64,000 bases of DNA from Hepsetus odoe (GCA_017165825.1 CM029387.1:6748867-6812866), one strand, 5' to 3'. Shown: positions 1-13,173, counted from the stretch's first letter. Notes: a model not told the origin generated them from the sequence alone. Numbers and translations are program-made.

Positions 1-113
1 AGAGTGAGGGGGAGAGAGAGAGAGAGAGTGAGTGAGGGGGAGAGAGAGAGAGAGAGAGTGTGAGTGAGAGAGAGAGAGAGAGGGGGGGGAGAGGGAGTGA
101 ATGAGAGAGAGTG
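1..113. repeat. (GA)n-rich low-complexity tract
   Basis: The first ~110 bases are almost only G and A, with runs of GAGAGA interrupted by GTGAGTGAG. The tract lies about 370 bases upstream of the gna11 start codon, so it may sit in the proximal promoter or the 5' UTR. GA tracts in such places can be nucleosome-poor, but nothing here proves a regulatory role. Confidence 0.8.
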
Positions 114-279
114 TGAGTGAGGGAGCTGGTTCAGTGTCTCTGCTGGGTGTCCACTCTGCTGTGTCTCCGGCGGGCTGTGCTGAGACTGAGGGCGGTGAAT
201 CGGCCCGTTGGGGGAGTGTCAGCCGGATCAGGATCGTCCTGGATTTTTTTTCCTCTCCTTTGCAAGAAATCGGCGAGGC

Positions 280-760
280 TCCTGGTCGGCGAAGGCCTCC
301 TCCTATTCCTCCTCGTCCTCCTCCCACCCGATCGGAGCGGCCGAGGACGGACAGCTCTCCCGGTGAGCGGGGACGACTCGAGCGCCTGGCCTCCCTCCTC
401 CTCCTCCTGCCGCCCTCAGGGATTTTTCCGGAGCGAATTTCGGCCGATCGGCGCGCAGCCCCGAGGCCGGGAGCAGAGGGGGGATGACTCTGGAGTCGAT
501 GATGGCTTGCTGCTTGAGCGAAGAGGCGAAGGAGTCCAAACGGATCAACGCCGAGATCGACAAGCAGCTGCGCCGAGACAAGCGGGACGCGCGGAGGGAG
601 CTCAAGCTGCTCCTGCTCGGTGAGTCCGTCCGTCCCGCGGCGCCCATCCGCCCTCGGCCGCACGTTTACCGCCCGAAACCCGCCGTCTGCGCGCCGCGAT
701 CGGGACAAGCCCGACACCCATTCGGCGTTAGAGGCCATCGTGCTAACCGTTAGCCAGCTA
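280..760 (+). promoter_or_regulatory. gna11: GC/CpG-rich 5' region of gna11 (promoter / 5' UTR / exon 1)
   Basis: CpG is visibly enriched from about 280 to 760 compared with the AT-rich DNA that follows. This is expected of the CpG-island start of a broadly expressed gene. The region contains the likely 5' UTR, coding exon 1 and the start of intron 1. I see no clear TATA box, so the transcription start cannot be placed. The 5' UTR may contain upstream ATGs (101 and 117), depending on where transcription starts. Confidence 0.55.
484..619 (+). CDS. gna11: gna11 exon 1 (residues 1-45 and the first base of Gly46)
   Basis: It starts at the ATG of MTLESMMACCLSEEAKESKR, the typical Gq-family amino terminus, with a purine at -3. 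Cys9 and Cys10 are the conserved palmitoylation sites that hold alpha-q/11 at the plasma membrane. The six-residue amino-terminal extension before MACC is family-specific. The basic alphaN helix (KQLRRDKRDARREL) contacts G-beta-gamma and the receptor. The exon ends after KLLLL plus one base of the P-loop glycine at a strong GTGAGT donor. The split within Gly46 of GTGESGKS is the family phase, confirmed by exon 2 starting with GT. Confidence 0.97.
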
Positions 761-3737
761 GCAGGCCGGAATGAGCAGGGCCTCGACTCCCAGACTCGGA
801 TCTGCACCCCATCCAGCTTTATTCCCGAGTAGACCCTCCGATCCGCAGCGTAGAGCTTTAAAAGCCCCTGACAGCCCCTCTCGGAAGCACAGACACCCCC
901 CGCAGCGAGGCCCGCGTGATTTTTCAGGATTTCCTCCACTTTATTCTCAATATGACTTTCAGAGATCAACAAAGTGTAGGACAGGTCGGTGATCACCTGG
1001 ATTTTAGGGGTGCCTCCTCATGTTCAGAGGGTGTGATCTGCCTCCTTGCTTTGGATGCTCATTCATTTGACAGGCAGGAGGTGCCTGATGAAACGTGCGA
1101 CCACCTTCCCATCTGGTGGGTGATCACACCTTTCAGTCCAGCACCTACAGGACGGGAAGGCGATCGTACATTTTGTCAGTGGTGGGTGGTCAGATTTAAG
1201 CACCGGGTTCTGGACCAGCCCATCAGATGGTCCATGAACATCTCCGGCATTAGGTTCATCTCGGGCTTGGTGTGAAAAATCCCAGCCCGGCTCAAATGCT
1301 TCCGGAGGTACACACTTATTTCTGCTTTTTAAAGATGTGGATGTGTAGGGCTGGGCGACGTGACGATGCTTATCGTTATCGTGATGAATGACGAGCCAAT
1401 ATTCTTGATGTTTCTGTACAGAGAAGGCTGAGTTGGTCCTGTTGGGCTGGGTTTAGTGCAGGGCCGTGCGTGAGATGTTCATCAGCACCATGTTCCCATT
1501 TCTGTGGCACTACTCCTTCCTTTTTCCTTGAAACATTAAAGATTTCCAAAGAAAATGAACGAGATTTTTGTCTTCCAACCACTACCAGCGTCTTTACAGA
1601 CAGGTTTCCATGAAAATGGTGGAAATGCAAGCTTTTGATGGAGCTTCAAGTATGTATTTAGGTGTACCATCTGACCAGCTTATTATATAGAAATACTAAA
1701 CATGTGACCGTGCTTCCTTTGGGCTCTAAAGGCCGTATCTTTATCTGTGTGTTTATTTATATATTTATCTATTTATTTATTAATTTGGGACGTATTCATT
1801 ACTTCATACCCTGCGATTGCTTTGGCATCTTTCTTTCATCTGTCATAGGTGGGCTGCTATTGGCCAGAATCTCATTAAATGAAAAAATATTTTAAAATAT
1901 TCTCACTTCAATTGTATTATTTGAACGTCATTCTCTCAAACAGAGAGGTTTTATTTATTTTTTGGTTTGTTTGTTTTTTTTGGGGTTTTTTTTTTGGTCC
2001 AATCGTCAAGTTTTCATTTCGTGTCTTCTGCAGAGGATCCGATGCGAGAAAAAATATCGTCACAGTTGTCAGCATTGGTTGAGTTGAGCCAGAATGAGCA
2101 ACCGGCCCACTCGACAGTTTGAGTTCATCATTACACTTTTACGCTGCCCTTTAATAGGCTGTAATTTGATGGCCAAGCATGGCAGAACGGCTGTGAACTG
2201 TACGCCCTTCTCTGGATATCCTCAAGGAAAGAGAAACGGGTCCTTTATCAAGCGCTGGAGGTTGAAGCCGGATGTGTTTGTTCTAGGACTTGGCGAGTTT
2301 GTTAGTGATATCTGACACTGACACACACTGCATTCATTTCCTATTAGCGGGACCTTCCTTTCCGCTCCCAACCGCAAAGCATGGTGCATTAAAATAGGAA
2401 TCAATGTTTGATAATAAGTGCATAGATGGAGAGGGAGGAAGACGAGGGCAGAGGACAGTAATGCATTCGACCAACTGATTAATGATCCTTTTTTTCGGAC
2501 CGTCGCATTTAGTCATGTGGGCAAATGCAATTCTACTTCTCTTTTATATGGCCCTTTTTTTTTTCTTTTTCATTTAATCTCATTAGTTTCTGGGTGGCCT
2601 GCAGTACATTTTCATAATTGCTTTTATCAAGTATGCTGTTTTAATTATTAGATTGGCTTCTTAATTATTTCTTTCCTCCTAACCTCCTTTTTTTGTTGTT
2701 GTTGTTGTTACCTTCTCGCCTTCAAGAAGAGGAAGGGAGCTGGATGGAGCTCAGTCATCCTATTAATGGCCAGTTAAAACGGTCGCCTCCACCCTGGATA
2801 AGTTTCTGCTAGTCTGGATTATCCACATCCTTAATAGGCTTTTGTGAAACAAATTGTTTGCTTCCCACTTGGACATGATGTCTGTACCTCTCTAGTCCAC
2901 TACTGTCCCCTCCCCAAGCAGGACAGTGAAGCAGTACGACACTAGCAGGCACCAGTCAGAATACCTGGGCATGGTGAAGTGACTGGCGTTCTTTAGTCTT
3001 GAGTAAACCGGCATAAGACATAAAACCAGCTATGCGGCACTTTATGATGATGACGACCCAGTCGATTACTCAGAATGAGGTCTTTACATCAGGAATCTCT
3101 GACTGCAATGTAATTGGTGCTGGTAGTTGAGTTGCTATAATCATTTATTGATCGGAATATTTTTTTGTACTCTGGTGAAGCCCAGATGTATCTGCACCTA
3201 AGAATCTGTTCTTGGACTTTCTTTAAGGTTGAGGTTTGGCCCTGTTTTGTAGTCTACGGTGGCATCGTTAAAGAGTATAAATCTCAATGCTATAGGGTTT
3301 CGTTCAGCTGTCTACTCCGTTTAGTTTTCTGCTCAAAACATTTGGCAGTTTGTTAGAAAAGGCTTGAGGTTTTGTGTTGCATTATGCTTTTAGTTCTAAG
3401 AACAGTGTTGAACCCTGTGATGTGCTGGCAAACAGTGCAGGATGTTTTTCTGGCTTTTGCTCTGTGAACACTGGGATCTAAATCAGGATAAGCAGCTGTG
3501 ATGATGGTTCTTTTTAAGAGTTATTAAAAGCCAGATATTACAATTTTGTGGGGCAAACGAAGGTGCAAAGTATTTTATGATGATATGTATTTAATGACAG
3601 AATATGGCTTTTGGATTATAACCTTTGTGTCAACCTTTTAATGGCTTTGCAAGTGATAAATGATGAAATATTTTATAAATACAGAAAATGGAATGATGGG
3701 AGTATACTGACCTAGTATATTGGGGGAATATAGATAT

Positions 3738-3862
3738 GGGTGGTGGTAGTCTAGTGGTGGGCACTTGCCTATGGACCTGTGGGGGACTGTCCCTGTAATT
3801 AGGACATGGACGTCGCTCTGGATAAGAGCGTCTGCTAAATGCCGTAAATGTAAAATGTAAAT
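3738..3862 (+). mobile_element. tRNA-derived SINE, second family (CTGCTAAATGCCG tail)
   Basis: A tRNA-like head (GTGGTAGTCTAGTGGTGGGC) is followed by a shortened body and the tail GGATAAGAGCGTCTGCTAAA, then TGCCGTAAATG. The same tail recurs on the minus strand near 15.2 kb and, decayed, at 53.8 kb. The copy is internally shortened: the B-box region present in the other two copies is missing. Confidence 0.7.
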
Positions 3863-4041
3863 GTAGATATGCTTAGCAGAGCTATGATACTGTGCCTGGC
3901 CAAGGCTCTTCTTCAGTCAGGATATGAGAAATATTATTTTCTCTCTATAATAAGAGCATTCTTGCAACTCTTTGCTATACTTGCCTGCACATCCCACCTC
4001 CTCATAGTCTTTCATTTCAAATGAGGGATGAAAAAGGAGGG

Positions 4042-4288
4042 TGGGTGGGCTGAGGTAATCGAGTGTTTAGAGACTATGCTCCAGGATCAGAAGGTTCTGG
4101 GTTCGAATGCCATATCAATAGGTTGCCCTGAGGTACCCTTGAGCAAGGTACCGTCCCCAGCACTGCTCCCTGGATGATGGGTATGGCTGGCTACTGCTGT
4201 ACGGTCTGTGAAGCAGTGGTTGCATTTCGTTGCGTTTCACTGTGTGCTGTGCTGTTTCACAGTGATGTAGTCACTTTCACTTCACTTG
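4042..4288 (+). mobile_element. tRNA-derived SINE, main family, near full length
   Basis: This is the most abundant repeat in the window. The family has an A-box-like head (GTGGCCTAGTGGTTAGGG), a B-box (GGTTCGAATCC), a body (AGGTTGCCCTGAGGTACC, then TTGAGCAAGGTACCGTCCCC) and the end CACAATGACAAGTAGTCACT followed by TTCACTT. This copy has a decayed A box, an intact GGGTTCGAATG B box and the full tail. Confidence 0.8.
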
Positions 4289-6930
4289 ATAATGTAACTG
4301 ATGTAGGTGTATACTGTGCACATTGCTGACAGGTAGGGCCTAAACTCTCACTTACCATATTCATCCTGCCGCTCTTGTAAAACTACAAAAACAGACAGAC
4401 ACCCGTCCTGTCTTGATTTAACATATCAAATGACGTAAATAATTTTCTCTTTAGAGCTTTGCTGTTGTGCCTTGCCATCTGTAAGTGTGCCTGAGAATGA
4501 GGGGGGGGTTCACTGTGATGAGTTCTCCCATCCTTTAGCAGACCGGGGGCTTGGCACGCTGCCAGCAGCATTATTTCTGCCTGCCTCGCTGCCCTCCATG
4601 CCTTTCACTCCATGCCTTTCCCTGGAACAAGGAACCCTGCTGTTGCCCTCAGCCTGCTCCCAAGGCCTTATCGGGCTGTGGAGGAACACGGCTTGACCAA
4701 CCTTACCATTGACTGTACTTGGTCAAAACACAGGCTGGTCTGGATGTTTCTTTGAAATATTCCCTGTTTGGGCGAGATCTGATGAAGGCTAGGTTCTCCT
4801 GTCATCCAGTAAAGATCTCCATTGCAGTATCTCGAGTTCTCCGTTAAACAAGTAACGGGATAATAGCTGCATTATTCTTACCACAGATTATTCATATCTA
4901 TAGAATTGCCAAGAACGTCCATCATTCAAATCATCCAAAACACTCGTCTGGAGCCAATCCTGGCTCACTTTAAAACATCTTTACAGTCTTATTTACATTG
5001 TGCAATTCTTGGATTGTGGAAATGGTTAGCAAATCTGTTGTGCCAAACCCCAAAGAAACCCCAGACTCTCCCCCAGAGCGATGCACGTTGCCTTGTGACG
5101 GGGAGCGTTAAGAGGAGTTAAAGGCCTTGTTCAGGGCTAGTGGTTCAAATGGTGCTAGGGCTGGAAATAGGAAAGATACAGGCTTGAAACCATAACCGCT
5201 TGGCATGCAGCTGTGGATCCTTGTCTACCACATCTGTATTGCGTGGACACACCTTTTACAAAGGTGTTTGTTTGTTTCTGATTCTTGCCACTGTAAACCA
5301 GTGGCAGTTTTGTAATTTGAGAAAATGGTCTGTAATATTTTAACATAAAATACAATTGGAAGCAATGGCATCTCTGCATAAAAATATTGCTATTGTGATG
5401 TTTTCTGTACTATTAACACTTTTTAGCCTCAAAAGTTTATTAGCAGGTGCCAAGGGCCCTCATTTCAGAATGGAGCATAGGTTGTTTTCAGCCTTCCTTA
5501 TGGTTTCCATACCAACAGCAGGCAAACTGAAACTAACCTGAAACCAGTGACTGGCATAACAGTGGGTGTGCCCTTGGCACACATTATAAACAGGCACTGC
5601 TCAAAAATAGCTTGGCTCTTTTTTTGAATGAATGAATTTTTTTTTTTTTTTAGGCAGCCTGGTGGAGTTGGCATGCATTTTCTGGCAGTTGCCAACCTAC
5701 TGAAGATTAAACTAGTTCAGTTATTTTTCAGGAGGGGCCTTGGCATCCAAACATGCTTTCACTTTCATTTCTGCAAACGCACACTGCATCCATATCATCT
5801 AAATAGGTTTGGGCAGGTCCTGATTAAGGATCGTTTATAAGCTCCAAAACTATAATTCGCTCAAGTGTTGGGAAAAATGTCAACTGCTTGCAGATCAGTA
5901 GAGGGGAAAAAAAAAAAGGCTGAGTTCCACTAGCACCTCCCACTTCAGAGCCTTAAGACAGTCCCTGTTGGCAGTGCAAACAAGGTTTCTGGACTTTGGA
6001 CTTTTCATCGTGAAGGTGACGAAATGCTCGGCCGATGTTTGCGTCAGGAGTGTGCCTTGTAATGGGCCTGTCAAGATTGTTTTTCGATTGTGGCTGGTCG
6101 ACCGCAGAGCTTAATGGGAGTCAGAGCTCAGGGCCCTTGCAGTTCACCTCTTACATCCGCTATGTTCAAATAAGGCGATGTGGTCATGACTGCGCTACTG
6201 TGATGGCCTGCTTTTGACAGCTACACTGCTGGCTCGATCTGGAGCCAAATGAGCGTTGCCCATCACTGGTCTTCCTGCTGGTTTGGTGAGAGTGTGATAC
6301 TGATTCACCTGCCATTTGAAACTCGCAGTGCACTTTAACAGGTAGTGGCAAAAAATTCATGATGTGGCCAGACTTTGATCTATATCATTGGGAATTCATA
6401 TAATATAATAATTCCCCATGATTCAGTTGGTCCTCTTCTGACTGTTGTCAAAATTACAGAATTACAAAATGTTGCTTTAATTGCCTAAAGATGGAAGGTT
6501 CTAGATAAAGGGACCTCAGTGTACAGCTTCACCAGTAAACACCGGCCTGATCATCTGGAATCACCTGCCCCTGATTCATGCCTTCAGTTAGATAGTTTGA
6601 TCTTCTTAAATTATTCATATGTAGGTCACTGTGTGGCTTAACTGACAAAAAAAACAGGTACAGGGACTGGAGCCTGGAGAACTGTTCATTGACTCACAAA
6701 TGAAGCATTGAAGGTTGGTTCAATGCACAGGCTGTATTATTTAAATTATTGGTTGATTATCGAAATTGCAGCCAGTGATTGCAAGGAAGTTTGTGGCAAA
6801 AAATCAAACTCTGTATATCGTAGTCTGCCAGTCATGTGATTGTGTCTGCACGACGTGTGCTTCACTTTAATTTGATCATGGCCTCAAAATGCAAAAACAG
6901 CATACTTGTCCAATTGCGAGTTGTATAACC

Positions 6931-6934
<4 letters not shown>

Positions 6935-6966
<32 letters not shown>
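6935..6966. repeat. (TG)n microsatellite
   Basis: About 16 perfect TG units in intron 1. Confidence 0.95.
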
Positions 6967-6970
<4 letters not shown>

Positions 6971-7369
6971 TCCCTCCTGCCCTTTTGATATCTTATAAAA
7001 GCAGTTGATAACAGCTTAATAAAATATTGATCACACCAAAGTATGTCATTTCATTTTATGAAAAAAAGACCACCAACAAATCTAAAAAATCATTTTGGAG
7101 AAGAAATGATTTATTCTTTAATCCTTTTGTTGTGTTTTCATATTTCACACTCAAGAATGAATGCACTTTTGTAAAAAAGCTTTTCTTTTCGAACAACACG
7201 ACTTTTAGGTCTGTAAGTTATAGAGGGTGTAGGAAAGGGTGGATGTTCACAGTGGACAGATGTGTAGATGTTGAGGTCGGGGGTCTCTGAAGAAGAATAG
7301 CCATTGTTTATTCCTGCATCTTTATGAAGAATTATAGCCAATAGAATTCACACACACACACAGCCAACC

Positions 7370-8045
7370 AATCCAGAAAATCTCACATTGCGTAGGTCCC
7401 TCTACTGCTGCCAAAACCGCTCTGACCTGTTTGGTGTGCCAACTCTCCCCCAGGATCTTCATAGATCGGACTAGTTTGTGTATCCCAGAGATGCTCGATG
7501 GGATTGACATCTGGGAAATGTGGAGGCCAGTTCAACACATTGAGCTCTGTGTCTTCTTCCTTAAAACATTCCTGAACAGTTCTGCTGAAGGAGGCCACTG
7601 CCAGTAGTAAACACCATCACAAAAAGGAGTATTTTTGGTCTTCAACAACATTCAAGTAAGAGGTTCATGTCAAAGTAACATGTACCCAAGGTTTCCAAGC
7701 AGGTGATCTCCCAGGCATCTCGCTGCATCTGCCGGGTTTGCCATCTGCCCATCCTGGTGCCATTCCTTCCCCTTTTAGGCAGTGCACTCCGCTGTCCATT
7801 CATACGACTAGACCACCTTCTTCCTTTGCTCCATGGTCCAGTTCTGATGCTCGCACAAACAAGGTAGGCTCAAAGCCCCTAAAGCAGCCAGCTGTAATGC
7901 ATTGTGTGTTTTGACACCTTTTTGTCATAACCGGCTACTTTTTTTCAGCAATTTGTGCTGCACTAGCTCTTCTTTGGGATCTGACCAGACAGGTTAGCCT
8001 TTATTTCCCAAGAGCATCAGAGCCCTGGGTCATACACAGAACCGC
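7370..8045 (-). mobile_element. Tc1-like DNA transposon remnant (transposase C-terminal half)
   Basis: On the minus strand the sequence decodes to fragments such as VLNWPPHFPDVNPIEHLWD, the C-terminal catalytic region of Tc1-like transposases (the DPNPIEHLWD-type motif with the last DDE acid nearby), followed in another frame by VRAVLAAVEGPTQ, the usual C-terminal end. Toward 8045 it continues into the degraded middle and helix-turn-helix parts of the same gene. Frames shift repeatedly, so it is inactive. The family is the same as the copy at 40.8-41.9 kb. Confidence 0.8.
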
Positions 8046-8991
8046 TCACTATAGACTAATGAATGAAGTTCACACTGTGCACCCTTCCTTCTGAACGTGT
8101 GACGCACGCAATAAACCACAATGCATTCTTCTCCACTGCAGCCCTGTGAACAAATGGGAGAAAATAAAGATTAAAGACTATAAGAGTTCATAGATACTAT
8201 AGATATCAGATTTGGGCTGCTCGGTTCAGATTTTATTCAGTTATGATTTTGATTTCCAGGGAATATAAAGATATAATAATCAATGCAAAACGATGAGCAG
8301 AGAAACGGATGAAGCAGAGACGGGCCGAACTAGAATGGTGGAGGCGATCCCAGAAGCTGTAGCCATGGCTCTCCAATCTGGCCAAGAAATATCTGTGCAT
8401 CCCAGTCACAACTTTCTCCTCGGAGGGTCTTTTGCTGCTGTCTCTGGCTAAAACGTTTGAGATTACTGGACCGGATGTATTTTAAGATAATTAATTTTAG
8501 TGTAATTTGAATATTATTTATAGAATTGCTCAAATGTAGATGAAGGCAGAAAGGTTACGGTGATGGACTGTAGATCTACTGCGCTCTGGGCGGGTGGGTC
8601 TGAAGCTTTAAGAAATTTTCCAGTTTTTCTGACCAGATTCTGAGTATGTTATTTAGTTATTAATAAACGCTGTAAGGGAAGTGAAGAAAAACATTAATAA
8701 ATGCAGGATGTCAAGAACCAGTCAGTAATCATCTTAAATCATATTGATCTCAGTATTGACCAAAATAATCTGGATTAAAATTTTTAACATAATCAAGCAG
8801 ACTGATGGGTTGACTTGCACATTACGCACTGCATGGAAATGTAAATTTATAAATCACTGCTTACCTGACCGGGGAGATGTCATGATCAGGACGGTGGTTC
8901 ACTGAAGCTGAGACCCTGAGAATTCCCCAAATGTGAGAACCTCGACTGCATAACTTCTGGTCGTAGGGTGTCTTTTTTTCTCTTGCTATTG

Positions 8992-9186
8992 GGACAGTGG
9001 TGGCCTACTGGATTGGGACTAGACCCCATGATTGGAAGGCTGTTGGTTCGAATCCCGGACCAGTAGGTTGCTCTGAGGTACCCTTGAGCAAGTTGCCCTC
9101 CACTACACTTCTCCCTGGGCATTTGTTATGGTTCCCGGTGGTGTGTGTATTTATGTTTACAATGACAAATAGTCACTTTCACTTAA
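8992..9186 (+). mobile_element. tRNA-derived SINE, main family
   Basis: Head CAGTGGTGGCCTACTGGATT, perfect B box GGTTCGAATCCC at 9048, and end CAATGACAAATAGTCACTTT. The middle is shortened. Confidence 0.8.
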
Positions 9187-9559
9187 AACCAATAAATCTA
9201 AATTTGTGTTTCACGGTTTAGCTGCAGGATGCTGCAATATTTCATACACAGCCCTAATCCTGACACACCACTGAAACGTTGCTCACTCCTGTATCAAGGA
9301 AAGGGTGTGTTAAGTGTAGTCTTGTGCCATGTGTTTCTGAAAAATGGGACACACACAAGCGTGGGATCGAAATCTGCTTTCCGTAACACACTCCTGGTGA
9401 CCCCATGCCACTTTACACACCTGACTCATCCAAGTGGAAGAAGGGATCAGAGGTTGGTAGAATGACCATATTTAGCCTACAGGCAAGAAAAAGGATGGAT
9501 GCCAGCAGTGAGGTTTTGAAGTCAAGGTTACAAATAAGGAGTTTGCTACTTCTGGTCTT

Positions 9560-9790
9560 CTTCCTCTTCTTTCTGGCTTTATGTTAAATGTTGGATCGTT
9601 GCTGCCAGAATTTGTTTGCATCCAGTCCCGAGAGCATTGATGAGGTCAGGTACCGAGGTTAAATGTCTAGCTTGGGTAATGAGGTATTGAATGGAGCTTG
9701 GCCACTCCATGAAACTTGGCTCCACTGCTCCTCACCCACTGCAGTGGGGCTTTACACACTTCTAGCTGACCTTTGGAATCGGCAGGGTGG
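9560..9790. mobile_element. Tc1-like MITE (internally deleted copy, family shared with 40.5 and 50.3 kb)
   Basis: The block GAGCATTGATGAGGTCAGGT and the later TGAATGGAGCTTGGCCACTC resemble the antisense of a fish Tc1-like element in which the phrases 'gagcattagtgaggtcagg' and 'ttggatggagct' occur. Similar blocks stand at 40458 and 50176. Only a short internally deleted core remains. Confidence 0.5.
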
Positions 9791-10247
9791 AGGTGCTGTT
9801 GTCCCGCAGAATCACCCAACCTGGCAATATACAGGTGAGTTGAACCTGGATCACCAGGACCAGACAACGTACAATGTATTATTCCTAGTTTATCCATTCT
9901 GGTCATAAAGGCTGTGTGTGTGTTTGCTGAAGTGAGAAGAGGTGTCTGAAGACCTTCAGAAAAATAGTGTATTATTCTTTTTGAATGTGACCAACTTGTG
10001 CTGTATGTTTTATGTATTGTACAGTTGAAGAATACCTCTTGCACACTTCTGTGATCGTTCCGTACTATCAAATTCTCTCTCTTCTTTTTTCTGTGCGTCT
10101 GTGCAGACACGTTCTGTGTTCTCCTTGATGGAATGCATCAAGGTGGCTGAATGACCCGGCTTGGGCCGCCTGCTCCCCCTGTGGCAGTATAAATAGAACA
10201 GGTGCCACTCCGCAGCCTTACAAAAAGGAGACCTGCAGGGATAGATG

Positions 10248-10248
<1 letters not shown>

Positions 10249-10320
<72 letters not shown>
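10249..10320. repeat. (CT)n microsatellite
   Basis: About 34 CT units, followed by a CU-rich sequence to about 10570. The open frames of Ser-Leu repeats across it are artefacts of the dinucleotide repeat. Confidence 0.95.
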
Positions 10321-10325
<5 letters not shown>

Positions 10326-10762
10326 TCTCACTTCATGTCCCACCAGTCTCACTTTGTCTGGCCCCCCATATTCTGCCCCGCTTTCTTGCACTCTTGCATT
10401 TTTCTCCTTTTCTTAGCATCTGCTCGCCTCTGCTGCCCTGTTCAAAGCAAGCAGTGTCTCTCTTTGTCCTTTACTCCTACTTTTAGTTCCTCTTTTTTTC
10501 TCTCTGTGTTTCACTTTTTTCTGTTTCTTCCTCTCTGTTCTTACTTGGTGCCTGTGCTCCAGTCTGGTTAAGAGTACTGTCAGCAAAGCTACAAATACTG
10601 TGTGACCCCTGTTCAAGGTGCAGCACTGTCCAGATTATCTGAAGGTTTTTTGAAGATGGTCGCTGGTTTCTAAACCACAGGGTCCCAAGTCCCAGTCCTG
10701 GTTATTTAAAGCAACTCTGCACCCAGATTCAGCCGGCTGAGCCCAGGAGCTTGTTAGTTGTG

Positions 10763-11010
10763 GAGCAGCGGTGGCCTAGTGGTTAGGGAGTTGACCCCAG
10801 GATCGGAAGATCATGGTTTCGAATCCCAGACTAGTAGGTTGCCCTGAAGTACCATTGAGCAATGTACTGTCCCCATCACTGCTCCTCAGGCGCTTTAAAT
10901 AGCTGCCCCCTGCTGCACGGTGTGGGTGAAAAAGAGGTTGAATTTCGTGATCGCCTCACTGTGCTGTGCTCTGTTTCACAATGATGCAAATAGTTACTTT
11001 CACTTTCATT
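10763..11010 (+). mobile_element. tRNA-derived SINE, main family, near full length
   Basis: One of the best copies: head GCAGCGGTGGCCTAGTGGTT, B box GGTTTCGAATCCC with one extra T, and a complete body and tail ending in TTACTTTCACTTTC. Confidence 0.85.
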
Positions 11011-11914
11011 TGCTGAGTTGAATCAGGTGTGTTTCTGTACATCTCTCATCATACTGTGGATATTTTTAAATACTATCAGACCAACTACATGTTTCATTAC
11101 AATGAGGGCATCATTAGTCCCGTTTGGTTGGATTTAGTGAAGCATGGTTTGTAAAATGTTCAATAAAATCACTGCAGAAAGAAATCTTTTAAATGGTTTA
11201 ATGCCTCTATGAGAAGAATGATTGTTACTCTTTTAATAAAAGAAGAGGTTAGATGTTCCATCCCAGACCTGTCAACACAAGAGTGCGAATATTGCTATTA
11301 CAGCTGTTACAGCTGCTCAGGTGTCTTCCCTCAGGGGTGCTCCTGTGTCGAGTCACCGCAGTTGTGTAACTCGAGTTCACCAGCAAGGCTACGTAGGGAA
11401 AGGCAGGGAGGAAGAGTTCAAACAGATTTGATGAAGCCCAGCATGATATCTATGTTGCTAATTTTACATCCAGCCAGGGCCTCAGATGGCTCCACCGGCC
11501 CGCCATGTTGCACACTTGCACTCTTCCTTTTTTCGCCTCATCTTATCCTTGACACATTTAACAAACCTTTTTTGATTCAAACTAGGCCATAAAAGAGCTG
11601 AGGTTTGGGGGTGATTTTAATGTGGAGGGTTTTAAGCACTACCTGCAGATTTTTATTTTTTTTTTCCCCCTCTGAATCAGAGAGGACACTGTATTCCACT
11701 CCTTAGTGCTAAACCGGTGTATGTATCCTTTCAATCTTCTTTCTTCAGTGGCAATCTTCTAAACGAATGCTGCCTTCCTGTGCAGGTGGGAACCTATTTC
11801 CCACTTTTCAGGGAATAATAAGCAGTGAATTGATCCGGTGCATTTGACCAATCCCAGAAAAACCACACAGAAGAGGTCAGTTATGGAGTTCAGGGCCTTG
11901 CCCAATGATATTTT

Positions 11915-12122
11915 GAAAGTTTTGTCATTGTGAAACACGGCATTGCGCACAGTGAAGCACGACGAAATCCTACCTCAGGGCCCAGCTATTGAAAGTGCCC
12001 AGGGAGCAGTGGTGGAGATGGTACCTTACTCAGGGGTACCTCAGGGCAACCTACTGGTCTGGGAATCAAATCCATGACCTTCCGATCATGGGGCCTAGTC
12101 CCAAACTTCTAGGCCGCCGGGG
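11915..12122 (-). mobile_element. tRNA-derived SINE, main family, minus strand
   Basis: In antisense it begins with the tail (GTCATTGTGAAACACGGCAT) and ends with the head (CTTCTAGGCCGCCG). The B box is decayed (AATCAAATCC). Confidence 0.75.
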
Positions 12123-13099
12123 AATTGAACCAGCAACCCTCTGGTTCCAAACCCTCTTTTTTCTCATTAGGTCACAGATGTCAAGTATTTCCTTACATTA
12201 TCTCCGATATATAGGAGTCATTTACTAAACCAGATTTTTTTCTTTTTTCTTTGTTGGACCACGAATCATATTCTGTGTTATGAAGCAAATGCTTTTTTTC
12301 TAGCGGTTACTGTAATTGTTATTGGCCCTTTGTGTTAAGGATTTCCCGTGTCACATCGCTCTGCCTCTCGCCATGCAGCGTGTCCTTCAGTCACTCACAG
12401 AGAACACTTTATCAGTTTGATGCTTGTTGATGCAGACAAATGGGAGCCGTGTGCTCACACTCTACAAATCACTCCTTAACACTGCATTCCTCTGAGACAC
12501 CTTTGGCGGAGTGAGGAAGAATGTTTCCAGAGTGATGAACTGTTTTTTTCTGGGGCTGGGGCAGTGGGATGTGGGAGGTGATGGACAGATCTGAAATGAA
12601 ATTTTTATGGAACTATACAGTGTAAGCATTGGGTCTATTAATAACCCTTTTAAAAAGACATGCAAATGTTTATGTGCACATGGAGCCTTCCCCAAAGTCG
12701 AATGCAGTGCCGGCTGTGTGTATTGAAGGAGGATTATGAGGGCAGTTTTGACGAATTTCAGCAGCACTAGTGTTTGGAGAATGCCATATTTTACTGAAGG
12801 ACTAAGTTTACTGTATGTCAAACAGAGCTGTAATCAATGTTACAAAGTGCTCGCTGAAAGCTACCAGCAATGTCCAGTCTTGAAATGAATAGATGAGACG
12901 ATAGATAAATAGAAGACTAGATGAGCTGGCCAGACAGTTAGAGGGGCTGTAAATGAATGAAAAAGTTCAGACAAGACTACATAATTACAATAAACTGCAA
13001 AAATAAAAACAATTATTTTGTAATCTGAAGTATCGGACGATTGTTTGGTCAGTTATGGACAAAATATTCTGCACTTTGTTGGTGGTTACTGTAACAAAA

Positions 13100-13173
13100 A
13101 TGGATTCTAACCTACGAACCCATGTAACGAACCCATGAAATTAGTCCCTTACCACTAGGCCATTGCTGCCCCA
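13100..13173 (-). mobile_element. SINE head fragment, main family, minus strand
   Basis: Only the tRNA-like head survives: CTTACCACTAGGCCATTGCT then GCCCC in antisense. Confidence 0.6.

Noticed and set aside
117..623. Open frame of 168 codons across gna11 exon 1
   Set aside because: It is an out-of-frame reading of the GC-rich leader and exon 1. The frame starting at 484 matches G alpha-11.
5356..6217. Short open frames of 60-75 codons scattered in intron 1
   Set aside because: They are expected by chance, with no homology, no splice context and no codon bias.
10202..10571. Open frames of 94 and 108 codons rich in Ser-Leu
   Set aside because: They are translations of a (CT)n microsatellite and the CU-rich sequence after it, with no splice or domain support.
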